64,000 bases of DNA, taken from positions 10,326-74,325 of the forward strand of contig CAYORU010000014.1 in the NCBI GenBank assembly GCA_964406445.1. The letters are read 5' to 3'. Of this stretch, positions 16,619-24,799 are shown in pieces. The DNA is from SG8-30 sp964406445. GTDB lineage: Bacteria; Pseudomonadota; Gammaproteobacteria; Steroidobacterales; Steroidobacteraceae. The notes under the pieces were generated by a model that was not told the origin of the DNA, did no database searches, and worked only from the letters and a program-made list of their open reading frames with translations. A program made the position numbers and the translations under genes. The first letter of the stretch is position 1. Every line of letters begins with the position of its first letter.

Positions 16619-17969
16619 CGCCCGCCGCCTCGAGGCGCGCCTCGGCGTCCGCAAGGTTGTAGCGCGCCCGCAGGTACTCGGGATCGAGCGCCAGCGCCCG
16701 CCGGAAGGCCCGCGCCGCGCCCTCGGCGTCGCCGGCTTCCAGCAGCGCGTAGCCGAGGTTGTTCCAGACCCGCGGCTTGTCCGGAGACAGCGCGGCGGTC
16801 GCGGTCCACAGCGCCGCCTCGCTGGCGTAGTCGGTGTTTCGGCCGACCGTGACCAGGCCGAGCAGCAGGCAGAGTGCAAAACCTGACGCGAGCCGCGGCC
16901 GCGCAGGCAGCGCCGCGAGCGCCGTTCCCGCGAGCACCGCGGGCCCGAACAGCGCGAGGTAGAGGTGCCGGTCGTTCGCGACGTCGGCCCTTGCGAACAG
17001 CGAGTAGGTGGGCGCGAGCAGCAGGTAGGGCCAGGCGATCGCCGCGGCGAGCCAAGGGCGGCGGCGCCACTGCCAGGCCGCGAGCGCGAGCGGCGCGGCG
17101 AGCGCCGCGATCGTGGCGAGGGTGTCGAGACCCGGCGCGCTGCGGGGCGCGAGGTCCGGGTCGACGTTTAGCTCGAGCATCAAGAGCGGGCGGGTGAGCA
17201 GGTAGGCGAGCGCGTCGGCCTGGGTCGCGACGAGCGCAGGCAGGTCGAGGCGGCCCAGCGTGGCGGTCGCGAGCCTGCGGTAGGCTGGCAGCGACAGCAG
17301 CAGCGCCACCGCGGCCGCCAGCAGCGCGAGGGCGGGCAACACGCGCCTGGCCAGGATCCGGCCGCGCTCGCCGCGGGCCGCCGCGAGCAGCGCGAGCGCC
17401 GGCACCGCGGCCCAGGCCGTCTCGCGGACCGCGAGCGCGGCCGCGAGGCAGGCGAGCGAGGCCAGCATCCAGCCGTCCCGGCCGTCGCGCGACCGAAGGC
17501 CCGCGGCCAGCGCGCCGAGCGTGAACAGCGCCATCAGCGACATCGACCGGCCCGAAAGGTAGGTCACCGCCTCGGTCTGGGCCGGGTGCAGGGCGAAGAC
17601 GAGCGCGGCGACGAGGGACGCGGCCGCGCTGCGCTCCCGGTCGAAGCCGGCCTCGGGCAGCCAGGTCCTGAGCAGCGCCCATGCGAGCAGCACGCAGCCC
17701 GCGTGGATGGCCAGGTTCACCGCATGGAATCCCGGCAGGCCGGCGTCGAGCGCGTGGTTCAGCGCATAGCTGAGCTTGAGCAGCGGCCGCAGCCCGGGCA
17801 TCGCCTCGCGCCAGGCCTCGAGCGACTGGACGGCCGGCTCGCCGACGATGGCGAAGAAATCGTCGAACTGGAAGGCGCCACCGAAGGCGTTCGCGTAGGC
17901 GAGCAGCGTCGCGGCGAGCAGCAGCGCCGCATCGCGGAAGCGGCCGCGGGCGGCGCCGGCCGGCGGCAC
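16566..17969 (-). CDS. Polytopic GT-C-like glycosyltransferase with C-terminal TPR
   Basis: A 467-residue inner-membrane protein with about ten hydrophobic helices followed by two TPR-like repeats (VWNNLGYALLEAGDAEGAAR, about 390-409, and RALALDPEYLRARYNLADAE). After the first helix comes FQFDDFFAIV (about 33-42), the acidic pair typical of GT-C enzymes such as protein O-mannosyltransferases and the TMTC proteins, and ALHPAQTEAVTYLSGR (about 132-147), also a TMTC-like feature. I infer transfer of a lipid-linked sugar to an exported protein. It starts 5 bases after the DUF3617 gene, which may encode a substrate. The 3' end overlaps the convergent exporter gene by 53 bases. Confidence 0.65.
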   Translation of the reverse strand: MPPAGAARGRFRDAALLLAATLLAYANAFGGAFQFDDFFAIVGEPAVQSLEAWREAMPGLRPLLKLSYALNHALDAGLPGFHAVNLAIHAGCVLLAWALLRTWLPEAGFDRERSAAASLVAALVFALHPAQTEAVTYLSGRSMSLMALFTLGALAAGLRSRDGRDGWMLASLACLAAALAVRETAWAAVPALALLAAARGERGRILARRVLPALALLAAAVALLLSLPAYRRLATATLGRLDLPALVATQADALAYLLTRPLLMLELNVDPDLAPRSAPGLDTLATIAALAAPLALAAWQWRRRPWLAAAIAWPYLLLAPTYSLFARADVANDRHLYLALFGPAVLAGTALAALPARPRLASGFALCLLLGLVTVGRNTDYASEAALWTATAALSPDKPRVWNNLGYALLEAGDAEGAARAFRRALALDPEYLRARYNLADAEARLEAAGVTGDAPAASGSAGRSAR

Positions 17970-17974
17970 CCCCG

Positions 17975-18964
17975 TCAGGTTCCGGGGATCCGGATCAGGT
18001 CCTTGAGGCCCTTCGAGCCCTTCTTCAGCTTGTCGAGCGCGCTCTCCTTCTTCGGCGGCTCGGCCTGCTCGCCCTCGGGTGCCGCGCTACCCTCCGCGGC
18101 GCGCTCGACCATCACCGGGGCGCCCGGCCCGTACCTCGAGCAGATCGGCAGCAGCGCGGACTGGCCCGCCGCGGAGAGCGAGGTGCCGTCGCGGCCGGCG
18201 CAGGTCGAGGCGATCCGCCGCGCGTCCGCCTCGCAGGCGTCGGCGACGTAGTGGTAGTCCTTCTCGGCCAGCGCCTCGTCGCAGTAGCGCTTCTCGAGGC
18301 TCGCGGCGTCGAGACCGCAGAAGCCGAACGCGCCACGCCAGCCGGACTTGCTGGCCAGCGAGCGGAAGTCGTCGCGCCCCTCGACCGCGCCGCGCCTGGC
18401 CTTGACGCCCTCGCAGTAGGCGGACTTGTTGGCCTTGTCGCAGCCGAAGTCCATTTCCGGCGGCAGCTGCGGATTTCGGCCGGGCGGCTCCAGGGCCTCG
18501 CCCTGCCGCCGGCACTGCTCGGCCTCTGCGGCCGCCATCTGCGCGGCGGCGCGCTTCATCGGCGCGTCGGGATCGCAGGCGCCGCCCATCCTGCGGCCCT
18601 CGTACTCGAGGATCATCTCGCCGTCCTCGGACCGCATGACGGTGCGGCCACGATAGGCATCGGGCCCGAGGCGCTCGAACTCGCCCTCGCCGCTGGCCGC
18701 CTCCTTGCCCGTGCACTCGAACCGGTAACTCGTCTTGCTGCCGCTCGAGCGCAGATCGGTCATGCGGCAGTTGTCGTCGCCGGACGGCACCATCTCGTCC
18801 GCAGGCGCGTCCTTCGGCACGCAGATCTTGCTGGACATGGCGGGCATGCTCATGCCCTGCATGACCATCTTCTGGCTGAGCTGCCAGGACTCGCCCTCGG
18901 CCGCGCCGGCCGGGCTGGCGAGGACGAGCAGCGTGATGGCCGCGAGGAATCCTGTCTTGCGCAT
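17975..18964 (-). CDS. DUF3617 family cysteine-rich exported protein
   Basis: A 329-residue protein with a signal peptide (cut near PAGAAEG, about residue 22). The N-terminal part (WQLSQKMVMQGMSMPAMSSKICVP) is a DUF3617 start, continuing through NCRM, FECTG and the MILEYEGRRMGGACD stretch to about 150. The rest contains six more cysteines in a spaced pattern, giving about 12 in the mature protein, an even number that suggests disulfides. The last 50 residues are Lys/Glu rich. A promoter (TTGCAA-16-CATAAT) and a GGGAGGG ribosome site precede it. Function is unknown. Confidence 0.75.
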   Translation of the reverse strand: MRKTGFLAAITLLVLASPAGAAEGESWQLSQKMVMQGMSMPAMSSKICVPKDAPADEMVPSGDDNCRMTDLRSSGSKTSYRFECTGKEAASGEGEFERLGPDAYRGRTVMRSEDGEMILEYEGRRMGGACDPDAPMKRAAAQMAAAEAEQCRRQGEALEPPGRNPQLPPEMDFGCDKANKSAYCEGVKARRGAVEGRDDFRSLASKSGWRGAFGFCGLDAASLEKRYCDEALAEKDYHYVADACEADARRIASTCAGRDGTSLSAAGQSALLPICSRYGPGAPVMVERAAEGSAAPEGEQAEPPKKESALDKLKKGSKGLKDLIRIPGT

Positions 18965-18988
18965 GCCGCTTCCCTCCCCTGTGCGGCG

Positions 18989-19016
18989 ATTATGAACCTG
19001 CCCACGTGCCTTGCAA
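18989..19016 (-). promoter_or_regulatory. Sigma-70 promoter of the DUF3617-GT-C operon
   Basis: On the minus strand TTGCAA (19016-19011), a 16-base spacer, then CATAAT (18994-18989). It lies 25 bases upstream of the ATG at 18964, with GGGAGGGAAG between. Confidence 0.6.
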
Positions 19017-19044
19017 GCGGACGGCCTTCGAGCGCCGGCGCCGG

Positions 19045-19887
19045 TCAGCCGCGCAGCCGGGCCGCGTGCCACTCGAGGTGGTCGGCGATGAAGGTCGCGA
19101 TGAAGAAGTAGGAGTGGTCGTAGCCGGCGTGGCGGCGCAGCGCCAGCGGAATGCCGGCCGCGGCGCAGGCCTGCTCGAGGCGCCCGGGCATCAGCTGGGA
19201 TTCGAGGAAGGTGTCGGCGAGCCCCTGGTCGACCAGCAGCTCCGGCAGCCGGTGCCCATCCTCGATCAAGGCCGTCGAATCCCAGGCCCGCCAGGCGTCG
19301 CGGCGCGGCCCGAGGTATCCGGAGAAAGCCTTCTGGCCCCAAGGGCAGCGCATCGGCGCGGCGATCGGCGCCAGCGCCGACACGCTGCGGAAGCGGCCGG
19401 GGTTTCGCAGCGCAGAGACCAGCGCGCCGTGCCCGCCCATCGAGTGGCCGCAGAGACCGGCGCGGGCGCCGTCCACCGCGAAGTTCTCCTCGACCAGCGC
19501 CGGCAGCTCGCGGGTCACGTAGGAGTACATGCGGTAGTTCACCGACCACGGCGCCTCGGTCGCGTCAAGGTAGAAGCCCGCGCCCGAGCCGAAATCGTAG
19601 CTGTCGTGCTCGCCGGGCAGGTCGGTGCCCCGGGGCGAGGTATCCGGCATGACGAGCGCCAAGCCGAGTTCGGCGGCGCGACGCTGGGCGCCGGCCTTGA
19701 CCGTGAAGTTCTCCTCGGTGCAGGTGAGCCCCGAGAGGAACCACAGCACCGGGACGGGGCCCGACTCCGCCGCCGGCGGCAGGAACACCGCGAAGCGCAT
19801 CGGCGTGCCTGTCTCGGCCGACTCGTGCCGGTAATAGCCCTGCACGCCGCCGAAGCAGCGGTGCTCGCCGAGGGTCTCGACGGTCAT
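19045..19887 (-). CDS. fghA: S-formylglutathione hydrolase
   Basis: Hydrolyses S-formylglutathione to formate and glutathione, the second step of glutathione-dependent formaldehyde oxidation. The 280-residue alpha/beta hydrolase has LSGLTCTEENF (about 51-61), the nucleophile elbow GHSMGGHGAL (about 147-156) and the catalytic histidine in GYDHSYFFIATF (about 256-267). It starts one base after the frmA stop, so the two steps are coupled in one operon. Confidence 0.94.
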   Translation of the reverse strand: MTVETLGEHRCFGGVQGYYRHESAETGTPMRFAVFLPPAAESGPVPVLWFLSGLTCTEENFTVKAGAQRRAAELGLALVMPDTSPRGTDLPGEHDSYDFGSGAGFYLDATEAPWSVNYRMYSYVTRELPALVEENFAVDGARAGLCGHSMGGHGALVSALRNPGRFRSVSALAPIAAPMRCPWGQKAFSGYLGPRRDAWRAWDSTALIEDGHRLPELLVDQGLADTFLESQLMPGRLEQACAAAGIPLALRRHAGYDHSYFFIATFIADHLEWHAARLRG

Positions 19888-19888
19888 C

Positions 19889-20998
19889 TCAGTAGACCAC
19901 GACCGAGCGGATCGACTCGCCCGAGTGCATCAGGTCGAAGGCGTCGTTGATCTTCTCGAGCGGCATCACGTGGGTGATCAGGTCGTCGATGTTGATCCTG
20001 CCGTCCATGTACCAGTCCACGATCCGGGGCACGTCGGTCCGCCCGCGCGCGCCGCCGAAGGCCGTGCCCTTCCAGACCCGGCCGGTGACCAGCTGGAACG
20101 GCCGCGTGCGGATCTCCTGCCCGGCGCCGGCCACGCCGATGATCACCGACACGCCCCAGCCGCGGTGGCAGCACTCGAGCGCCTGGCGCATCAGGTCGAC
20201 GTTGCCGACGCACTCGAAGCTGTAGTCGGCGCCGCCGCCGGTGAGCGAGACGAGGTAGGGCACGAGGTCGCCCTCGACCTCCTTCGGGTTGACGAAGTGC
20301 GTCATGCCGAACTTCTCGGCGAGCGCCTTGCGCCGCGGGTTGATGTCCACCCCGACGATCCTGTCGGCGCCGGCGAGCCGTGCGCCCTGGATGACGTTGA
20401 GCCCGATGCCGCCGAGCCCGAACACCACCACGTTCGCGCCCGGCTCGACCTGCGCCGTGTTGATCACCGCGCCGATCCCGGTGGTGACGCCGCAGCCGAT
20501 GTAGCAGACCTTGTCGAAGGGCGCGTCCTCGCGGATCTTCGCGAGCGCGATCTCGGGCAGCACGGTGTAGTTCGAGAAGGTCGAGCAGCCCATGTAGTGA
20601 TGGACCTTGCGCCCGTTGATCGAGAAGCGGCTGGTCCCGTCCGGCATCACGCCCTGGCCCTGGGTCGTGCGGATCGCCGTGCAGAGGTTGGTCTTCTGCG
20701 AGAGGCAGGATTTGCACTCGCGGCACTCGGGCGTATAGAGCGGAATCACGTGGTCGCCCTTCCTGAGCGACTTCACCCCCGGGCCGACGTCGACCACGAC
20801 GCCGGCGCCCTCGTGGCCGAAGATGACCGGGAACAGTCCCTCGGGATCGGCGCCCGAGCGCGTGAACTCGTCGGTATGGCAGATGCCGGTGGCCTTGAGC
20901 TCGACGAGCACCTCGCCGGCCCGCGGGCCCTCCAGCTGCACCGTCTCCACCACCAGCGGCTTGCCCGCCTCCCATGCCACCGCGGCCCGGACATCCAT
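19889..20998 (-). CDS. frmA: S-(hydroxymethyl)glutathione dehydrogenase, class III alcohol dehydrogenase
   Basis: NAD-dependent oxidation of S-hydroxymethylglutathione (formaldehyde plus glutathione). The 369-residue zinc enzyme has the catalytic zinc cysteine in GICHTDEF (about 37-44), FGHEGAGVVVDVG (about 63-75), the structural zinc site CRECKSCLSQKTNLC (about 94-108) and the NAD fold GLGGIGLNVIQG (about 195-206). No FrmR-type regulator is next to it. The 106 bases to the divergent ispG hold the promoters. Confidence 0.95.
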   Translation of the reverse strand: MDVRAAVAWEAGKPLVVETVQLEGPRAGEVLVELKATGICHTDEFTRSGADPEGLFPVIFGHEGAGVVVDVGPGVKSLRKGDHVIPLYTPECRECKSCLSQKTNLCTAIRTTQGQGVMPDGTSRFSINGRKVHHYMGCSTFSNYTVLPEIALAKIREDAPFDKVCYIGCGVTTGIGAVINTAQVEPGANVVVFGLGGIGLNVIQGARLAGADRIVGVDINPRRKALAEKFGMTHFVNPKEVEGDLVPYLVSLTGGGADYSFECVGNVDLMRQALECCHRGWGVSVIIGVAGAGQEIRTRPFQLVTGRVWKGTAFGGARGRTDVPRIVDWYMDGRINIDDLITHVMPLEKINDAFDLMHSGESIRSVVVY

Positions 20999-21104
20999 CG
21001 TGCAACCCCCTGAAGCGACTTGAATTGTGCCCGCCGGGGCGGCTCGTCGCCCGTCGCCGCGCGGTGCCCCTACAATAGCGGCAATTCACGGCTACGGGGA
21101 TTCC

Positions 21105-22334
21105 ATGCCACTGCCCACGCGTCGCGCCTCTGTCGGCGTCCGCATCGGCCCGGTCACGGTCGGCGGCGGCGCGCCGATCGTGGTGCAGTCCATGACCAAC
21201 ACCGACACCGCCGACGTCGAGGCGACGTTCCGGCAGGTCAAGGAGCTGGCGCGCGCCGGTTCGGAGATCGTGCGCGTGACGGTCAACTCCGACGAGGCCG
21301 CGGCCGCGGTCCCGCACGTGCGGGACCGGCTGCTCGCCGCGGGCGTCGAGGTGCCGATCGTCGGCGACTTCCACTTCAACGGCCACAAGCTGCTGAAGGC
21401 CCATCCGGCCTGCGCCGAGGCGCTCGCCAAGTACCGGATCAACCCGGGCAACGTCGGCCGCGGCAGCAAGCGCGACCCGCAGTTCGCCGAGATGATCGAG
21501 GCCGCCTGCCGCCATGGCAAGCCGGTGCGCATCGGCGTCAACTGGGGCAGCCTCGACCAGGACCTGCTGACCCGGATGATGGACGAGAACTCGCGCTCGC
21601 CCGCGCCCCGCGACGCGCTCGAGGTGCTGCGCGACGCGACGGTGGTCTCGGCGCTCGACAGCGCCGCGCGGGCCGAGGAGCTCGGCCTGCCGCACGACCG
21701 GATCGTCATCTCGACCAAGGTGAGCGGCGTGCAGGACCTGATCGCCATCTACAGGAGCCTCGCGGCGCGCTGCGACTATCCTCTGCACCTCGGCCTGACC
21801 GAGGCCGGCATGGGCTCGAAGGGCATCGTCGCCTCGACCGCCGCCCTCGCCGTGCTGCTGCAGGAGGGCATCGGCGACACCATCCGCATCTCGCTCACGC
21901 CCGAGCCCGGCGGCGACCGCACGCGCGAGGTGATCGTCGCGCAGGAGATCCTGCAGAGCCTCGGCCTGCGGGCCTTCACGCCCATGGTCATCGCCTGCCC
22001 GGGCTGCGGGCGCACCACCAGCACCTACTTCCAGGAGCTGGCCCAGCGCATCCAGGGCTACATTCGCGAGCGCATGCCGGAGTGGAAGCGCCGGCACGTG
22101 GGCGTCGAGGACATGACCGTCGCCGTGATGGGCTGCGTGGTCAACGGCCCCGGCGAGAGCAAGCACGCCAGCATCGGCATCAGCCTGCCAGGCACCGGCG
22201 AGCGGCCGGTGGCGCCGGTCTACGAGGACGGCGAAAAGACGGTGACCCTGAAGGGCGAGCGGATCGCGGAAGAATTCCAGCAGCTGGTCGAACGCTACGT
22301 CGAGCGCCGGTACCCGGCGAAGGAGGCCCCATGA
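21105..22334 (+). CDS. ispG: 4-hydroxy-3-methylbut-2-en-1-yl diphosphate synthase
   Basis: Iron-sulfur enzyme of the MEP isoprenoid pathway. The 409-residue protein opens with RRASVGVRIGPVTVGG and PIVVQSMTNTDTAD, and has the [4Fe-4S] ligands in CPGCGRTTST (about 304-313) and MGCVVNGPGESKHA (about 342-355). The ATG at 21105 has an ACGGGGA site upstream and gives the normal N-terminus; an upstream in-frame ATG at 21027 is poorly placed. The TACAAT at 21071-21076 may be the -10. Its stop overlaps the phhB start (ATGA). Confidence 0.94.
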   Translation: MPLPTRRASVGVRIGPVTVGGGAPIVVQSMTNTDTADVEATFRQVKELARAGSEIVRVTVNSDEAAAAVPHVRDRLLAAGVEVPIVGDFHFNGHKLLKAHPACAEALAKYRINPGNVGRGSKRDPQFAEMIEAACRHGKPVRIGVNWGSLDQDLLTRMMDENSRSPAPRDALEVLRDATVVSALDSAARAEELGLPHDRIVISTKVSGVQDLIAIYRSLAARCDYPLHLGLTEAGMGSKGIVASTAALAVLLQEGIGDTIRISLTPEPGGDRTREVIVAQEILQSLGLRAFTPMVIACPGCGRTTSTYFQELAQRIQGYIRERMPEWKRRHVGVEDMTVAVMGCVVNGPGESKHASIGISLPGTGERPVAPVYEDGEKTVTLKGERIAEEFQQLVERYVERRYPAKEAP

Positions 22335-22666
22335 GCGACCTGAAGGAGCGGCGCTGCGTGCCCTGCGAGGGCGGCGTCAAGCCCTTCGACGCGCAGGAAG
22401 CGCGCGCGATGATGGAGCAGCTGCAGGCCGACTGGCGGCTGTCGGACGACGGCAAGGCGCTGCTGCGACGGGTGAAGTTCAAGGACTTCTACCGGACCAT
22501 GAGCTTCGTCAACGCGCTCGCCCACGTCGCCAACCTCGAGGACCACCACCCGGACCTCGAGGTCGGCTACGACTACTGCAACATCCGCTTCAGCACCCAC
22601 GCCATCGACGGCCTGTCGGAGAACGACTTCATCTGCGCCGCGAAGGCGGACTCGCTGCTCGTGTGA
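22331..22666 (+). CDS. phhB: Pterin-4a-carbinolamine dehydratase
   Basis: Dehydrates 4a-hydroxytetrahydropterin, usually to recycle the cofactor of aromatic amino acid hydroxylases. The 111-residue protein has the motif EDHHPDLEVGYDYCNIRF (about 74-91), including the paired histidines of the active site. It overlaps ispG by four bases and has an AGGAGG site inside the ispG end. No phenylalanine hydroxylase is nearby. Confidence 0.9.
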   Translation: MSDLKERRCVPCEGGVKPFDAQEARAMMEQLQADWRLSDDGKALLRRVKFKDFYRTMSFVNALAHVANLEDHHPDLEVGYDYCNIRFSTHAIDGLSENDFICAAKADSLLV

Positions 22667-23424
22667 GCACCGGACCGGAGGCGCTGCCCTTCGTCGCGCC
22701 CTGCCGGCGGCTGCCGGCCACGGCGCCGCTCGGCTGGATCCGCAGGGGCTGGCAGGACGTCCGGCGGGCGCCACGCCAGAGCCTCGCCTACGGGCTGCTC
22801 ATCGCGGCGCTCTCCTGGGGCGTGACGGCGCTCGCGCTCGCCAGGGGCAGCTACTGGGCGGTGCTGGTGCTGCTGTCCGGATTCGTGTTCGTCGCGCCGG
22901 TGCTCGCGCTCGCGCTGTACTCGATCAGCCGGCAGCTCGAGCGCGGCCTCGAGCCTTCGCTCGGCCGCTGCCTGCTGGAGCAGCGCAGGAGCCTCGGCAC
23001 CGCGATGGTCTTTGCGCTGGCGCTGCTGGTGGTCTTTCTCGTCTGGGCCCGGGCCGGCTCGATGCTGCACGTGTTCTTCCCGGTCGAGGGACACCCGGAC
23101 TGGCGGCAGATGGCCGCCTTCCTCGCGATCGGCTCGGCGGTCGGCTCGATCTTCGCGCTGCTGAGCTTCGCCGTCAGCGCCTTCTCGCTGCCGATGATCT
23201 GCGACCGCGACGTGGACGCAATCACGGCCGTGGTGACGAGCGTCAACGCGGTGCTCAGGAACAAGCGCGCGATGGCCGCCTGGATAGGCCTGATCGTGCT
23301 GCTGACCGCCGTCGGCTTCGCGACCCTGCTGCTCGGCCTCGCCGTGACCATGCCGCTGCTCGGCCATGCGACCTGGCACGGCTACCGCGAGACCATCGAC
23401 GCCAGCGCCTGGCCCGCAAACTGA
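22663..23424 (+). CDS. DUF2189 family inner-membrane protein
   Basis: A 253-residue protein with about six hydrophobic segments. The N-terminal ATAPLGWIRRGWQDVRRAP (about 19-37) and the pattern SFAVSAFSLPMICDRDVDAITA (about 168-189) are typical of DUF2189. It starts with GTG overlapping the phhB stop. Function unknown. Directly after its stop codon comes the first arm of an inverted repeat. Confidence 0.75.
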   Translation: MSTGPEALPFVAPCRRLPATAPLGWIRRGWQDVRRAPRQSLAYGLLIAALSWGVTALALARGSYWAVLVLLSGFVFVAPVLALALYSISRQLERGLEPSLGRCLLEQRRSLGTAMVFALALLVVFLVWARAGSMLHVFFPVEGHPDWRQMAAFLAIGSAVGSIFALLSFAVSAFSLPMICDRDVDAITAVVTSVNAVLRNKRAMAAWIGLIVLLTAVGFATLLLGLAVTMPLLGHATWHGYRETIDASAWPAN

Positions 23425-23570
23425 AGGGGACATTCGCTTCGAGTTTGCCGATGCTCAGGCCACGGCCCATGTCGTGCATCCCGCAAACTCGAAGCGAATG
23501 TCCCCTGGAGTTTCGATAGTCAGGCCACGGCCCACATGTGCAGCCCGCAAACTCGAAGCGAATGTCCCCT
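23425..23570. repeat. Intergenic palindromic repeat, family A, three arms
   Basis: A 23-base arm AGGGGACATTCGCTTCGAGT + TTG at 23425-23447 is followed by two exact inverted copies at 23484-23506 and 23548-23570. The spacer plus inverted arm is also repeated in tandem (period about 64-65 bases; CAGGCCACGGCCCA at 23456 and 23521). It fills the gap between the convergent DUF2189 and ubiI-like genes and can fold in RNA from either strand, so it may act as a two-way terminator. A related copy is at 37574-37656. Confidence 0.9.
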
Positions 23571-23575
23571 GCTTT

Positions 23576-24799
23576 CTAGCGCAGCGCGGCGGGCACGTCG
23601 CCGGCGAGCCCCATCGCGCGGCGGATCAGGCTTCGCTTGACCGGGTCGGCACGGTCCACCAGCCCGAGCCCGGTGCGGCGCGCCCAGCCGACGAACGGCA
23701 GGTCGCTGCCGAACAGGCGCTGCAGCCCGTCCATCAGCGCCAGCGCGGGCAGGTTCTCGGCCTTGCGCCAGCGCTCGTAGCGGCGCAGCACGGCGTGCTC
23801 GCCGACGTCCTCGCCGGCGGCGAGCGCCTCGCCGAGCACCTGCACAAGGGCCGCCACATCCATCAAGCCGAGATTGACGCCCTGCCCGGCCAGCGGGTGG
23901 ACCGCGTGCGCGGCGTCCCCGACGAGCGCCAGGCGCGTCCGCGTGTACTCGGTCGCGTGCATCAGCCGCAGGGGGAACCCGGCGCGCGGCGTCGTCGGCG
24001 CAAGCGCGCCGAGCACGCCCGCCGACGCCTCGGTCACCCTAGCGCCGAAGGCGGCCTCATCGAGGCCGAGCAGCGCGTCGGCGTCCGCGGCGGGTACCGT
24101 CCACACGAGCGACACGCGACCGTCCCGGAGCGGCAGCAGCGCGAGCGGGCCGCCGGGCAGGAATCGCTGCCACGCGGTGTCCTGGTGCGGCCGCTCGGTG
24201 GCGAGGTGGGCGACGATGCCGGTCTGCGCGTAGTCCCATCCGCGCGTCTCGATGCCCGCCGCCCGGCGCACCGAGGACTCGTGCCCGTCGGCGCCGACCA
24301 CCAGCCCGCAGGTGAGCCGCCGGCCCTCCGGGGTCATCACCTGCGCAGAACCGCCCTGGACGGTCACCGCCGCGGCGCCACTCTGGACCAGCACGACGCC
24401 GCGTTCGCGCGCGGCGTCGAGCAAGGCGGCCTGCACGCTGCGGTTCTCGACGATGTGCCCGAGGTCGGGCTCGGCGAGCTCGGCCGCGTCGAAGCGGATC
24501 GCGCCGGGCCCGTCGGGACTGTCCGCCGCGTCCCAGACCACCATGCGCTGGTAGGGGGACGCGCCGCGCGCGGCGACCGCCGGCCAGGCGCCGGTGCGCT
24601 CCAGCAGTCGCTGCGAGGCGCGCGACAGGGCCGAGACGCGGAGGTCGAGCGGCTCCCCGGCCGCGGGCGGCGCGGCCGGCCGCGGCTCGAGCAGCGCGAT
24701 GCGCAGGCGCGCGGTCGCCGGATCCGCGGCCGCGAGCGCAGCGCAGGCGGCGCCGACCATGGCCCCGCCGACGATCGCGAGGTCGAAGTCGCGCTTCAC
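23576..24799 (-). CDS. ubiI: FAD-dependent ubiquinone biosynthesis hydroxylase, UbiI/UbiF type
   Basis: A 407-residue flavin monooxygenase of the UbiH/COQ6 family. It shows the FAD-binding LAIVGGAMVGAACAA (about 7-21), the VVGADGHESSVRRAAGI DG motif (about 165-181), and ALVGDAAHAVHPLAGQGVNLGL (about 281-302), where GD binds the FAD ribose. Placed after ubiH as in E. coli (ubiH-visC/ubiI), C5 hydroxylation of the ring is the best guess, but UbiI, UbiF and UbiM cannot be told apart by eye. GTG start overlaps the ubiH stop by four bases. Confidence 0.85.
   Translation of the reverse strand: MKRDFDLAIVGGAMVGAACAALAAADPATARLRIALLEPRPAAPPAAGEPLDLRVSALSRASQRLLERTGAWPAVAARGASPYQRMVVWDAADSPDGPGAIRFDAAELAEPDLGHIVENRSVQAALLDAARERGVVLVQSGAAAVTVQGGSAQVMTPEGRRLTCGLVVGADGHESSVRRAAGIETRGWDYAQTGIVAHLATERPHQDTAWQRFLPGGPLALLPLRDGRVSLVWTVPAADADALLGLDEAAFGARVTEASAGVLGALAPTTPRAGFPLRLMHATEYTRTRLALVGDAAHAVHPLAGQGVNLGLMDVAALVQVLGEALAAGEDVGEHAVLRRYERWRKAENLPALALMDGLQRLFGSDLPFVGWARRTGLGLVDRADPVKRSLIRRAMGLAGDVPAALR

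Noticed and set aside
19006..19950. Plus-strand open frame antisense to fghA
   Set aside because: Shadow frame; the minus strand carries a complete esterase with catalytic motifs.
23425..23570. Repeats considered as ends of an insertion sequence
   Set aside because: No transposase frame inside, total length about 146 bases, no target duplication seen; kept as a REP-like palindrome.
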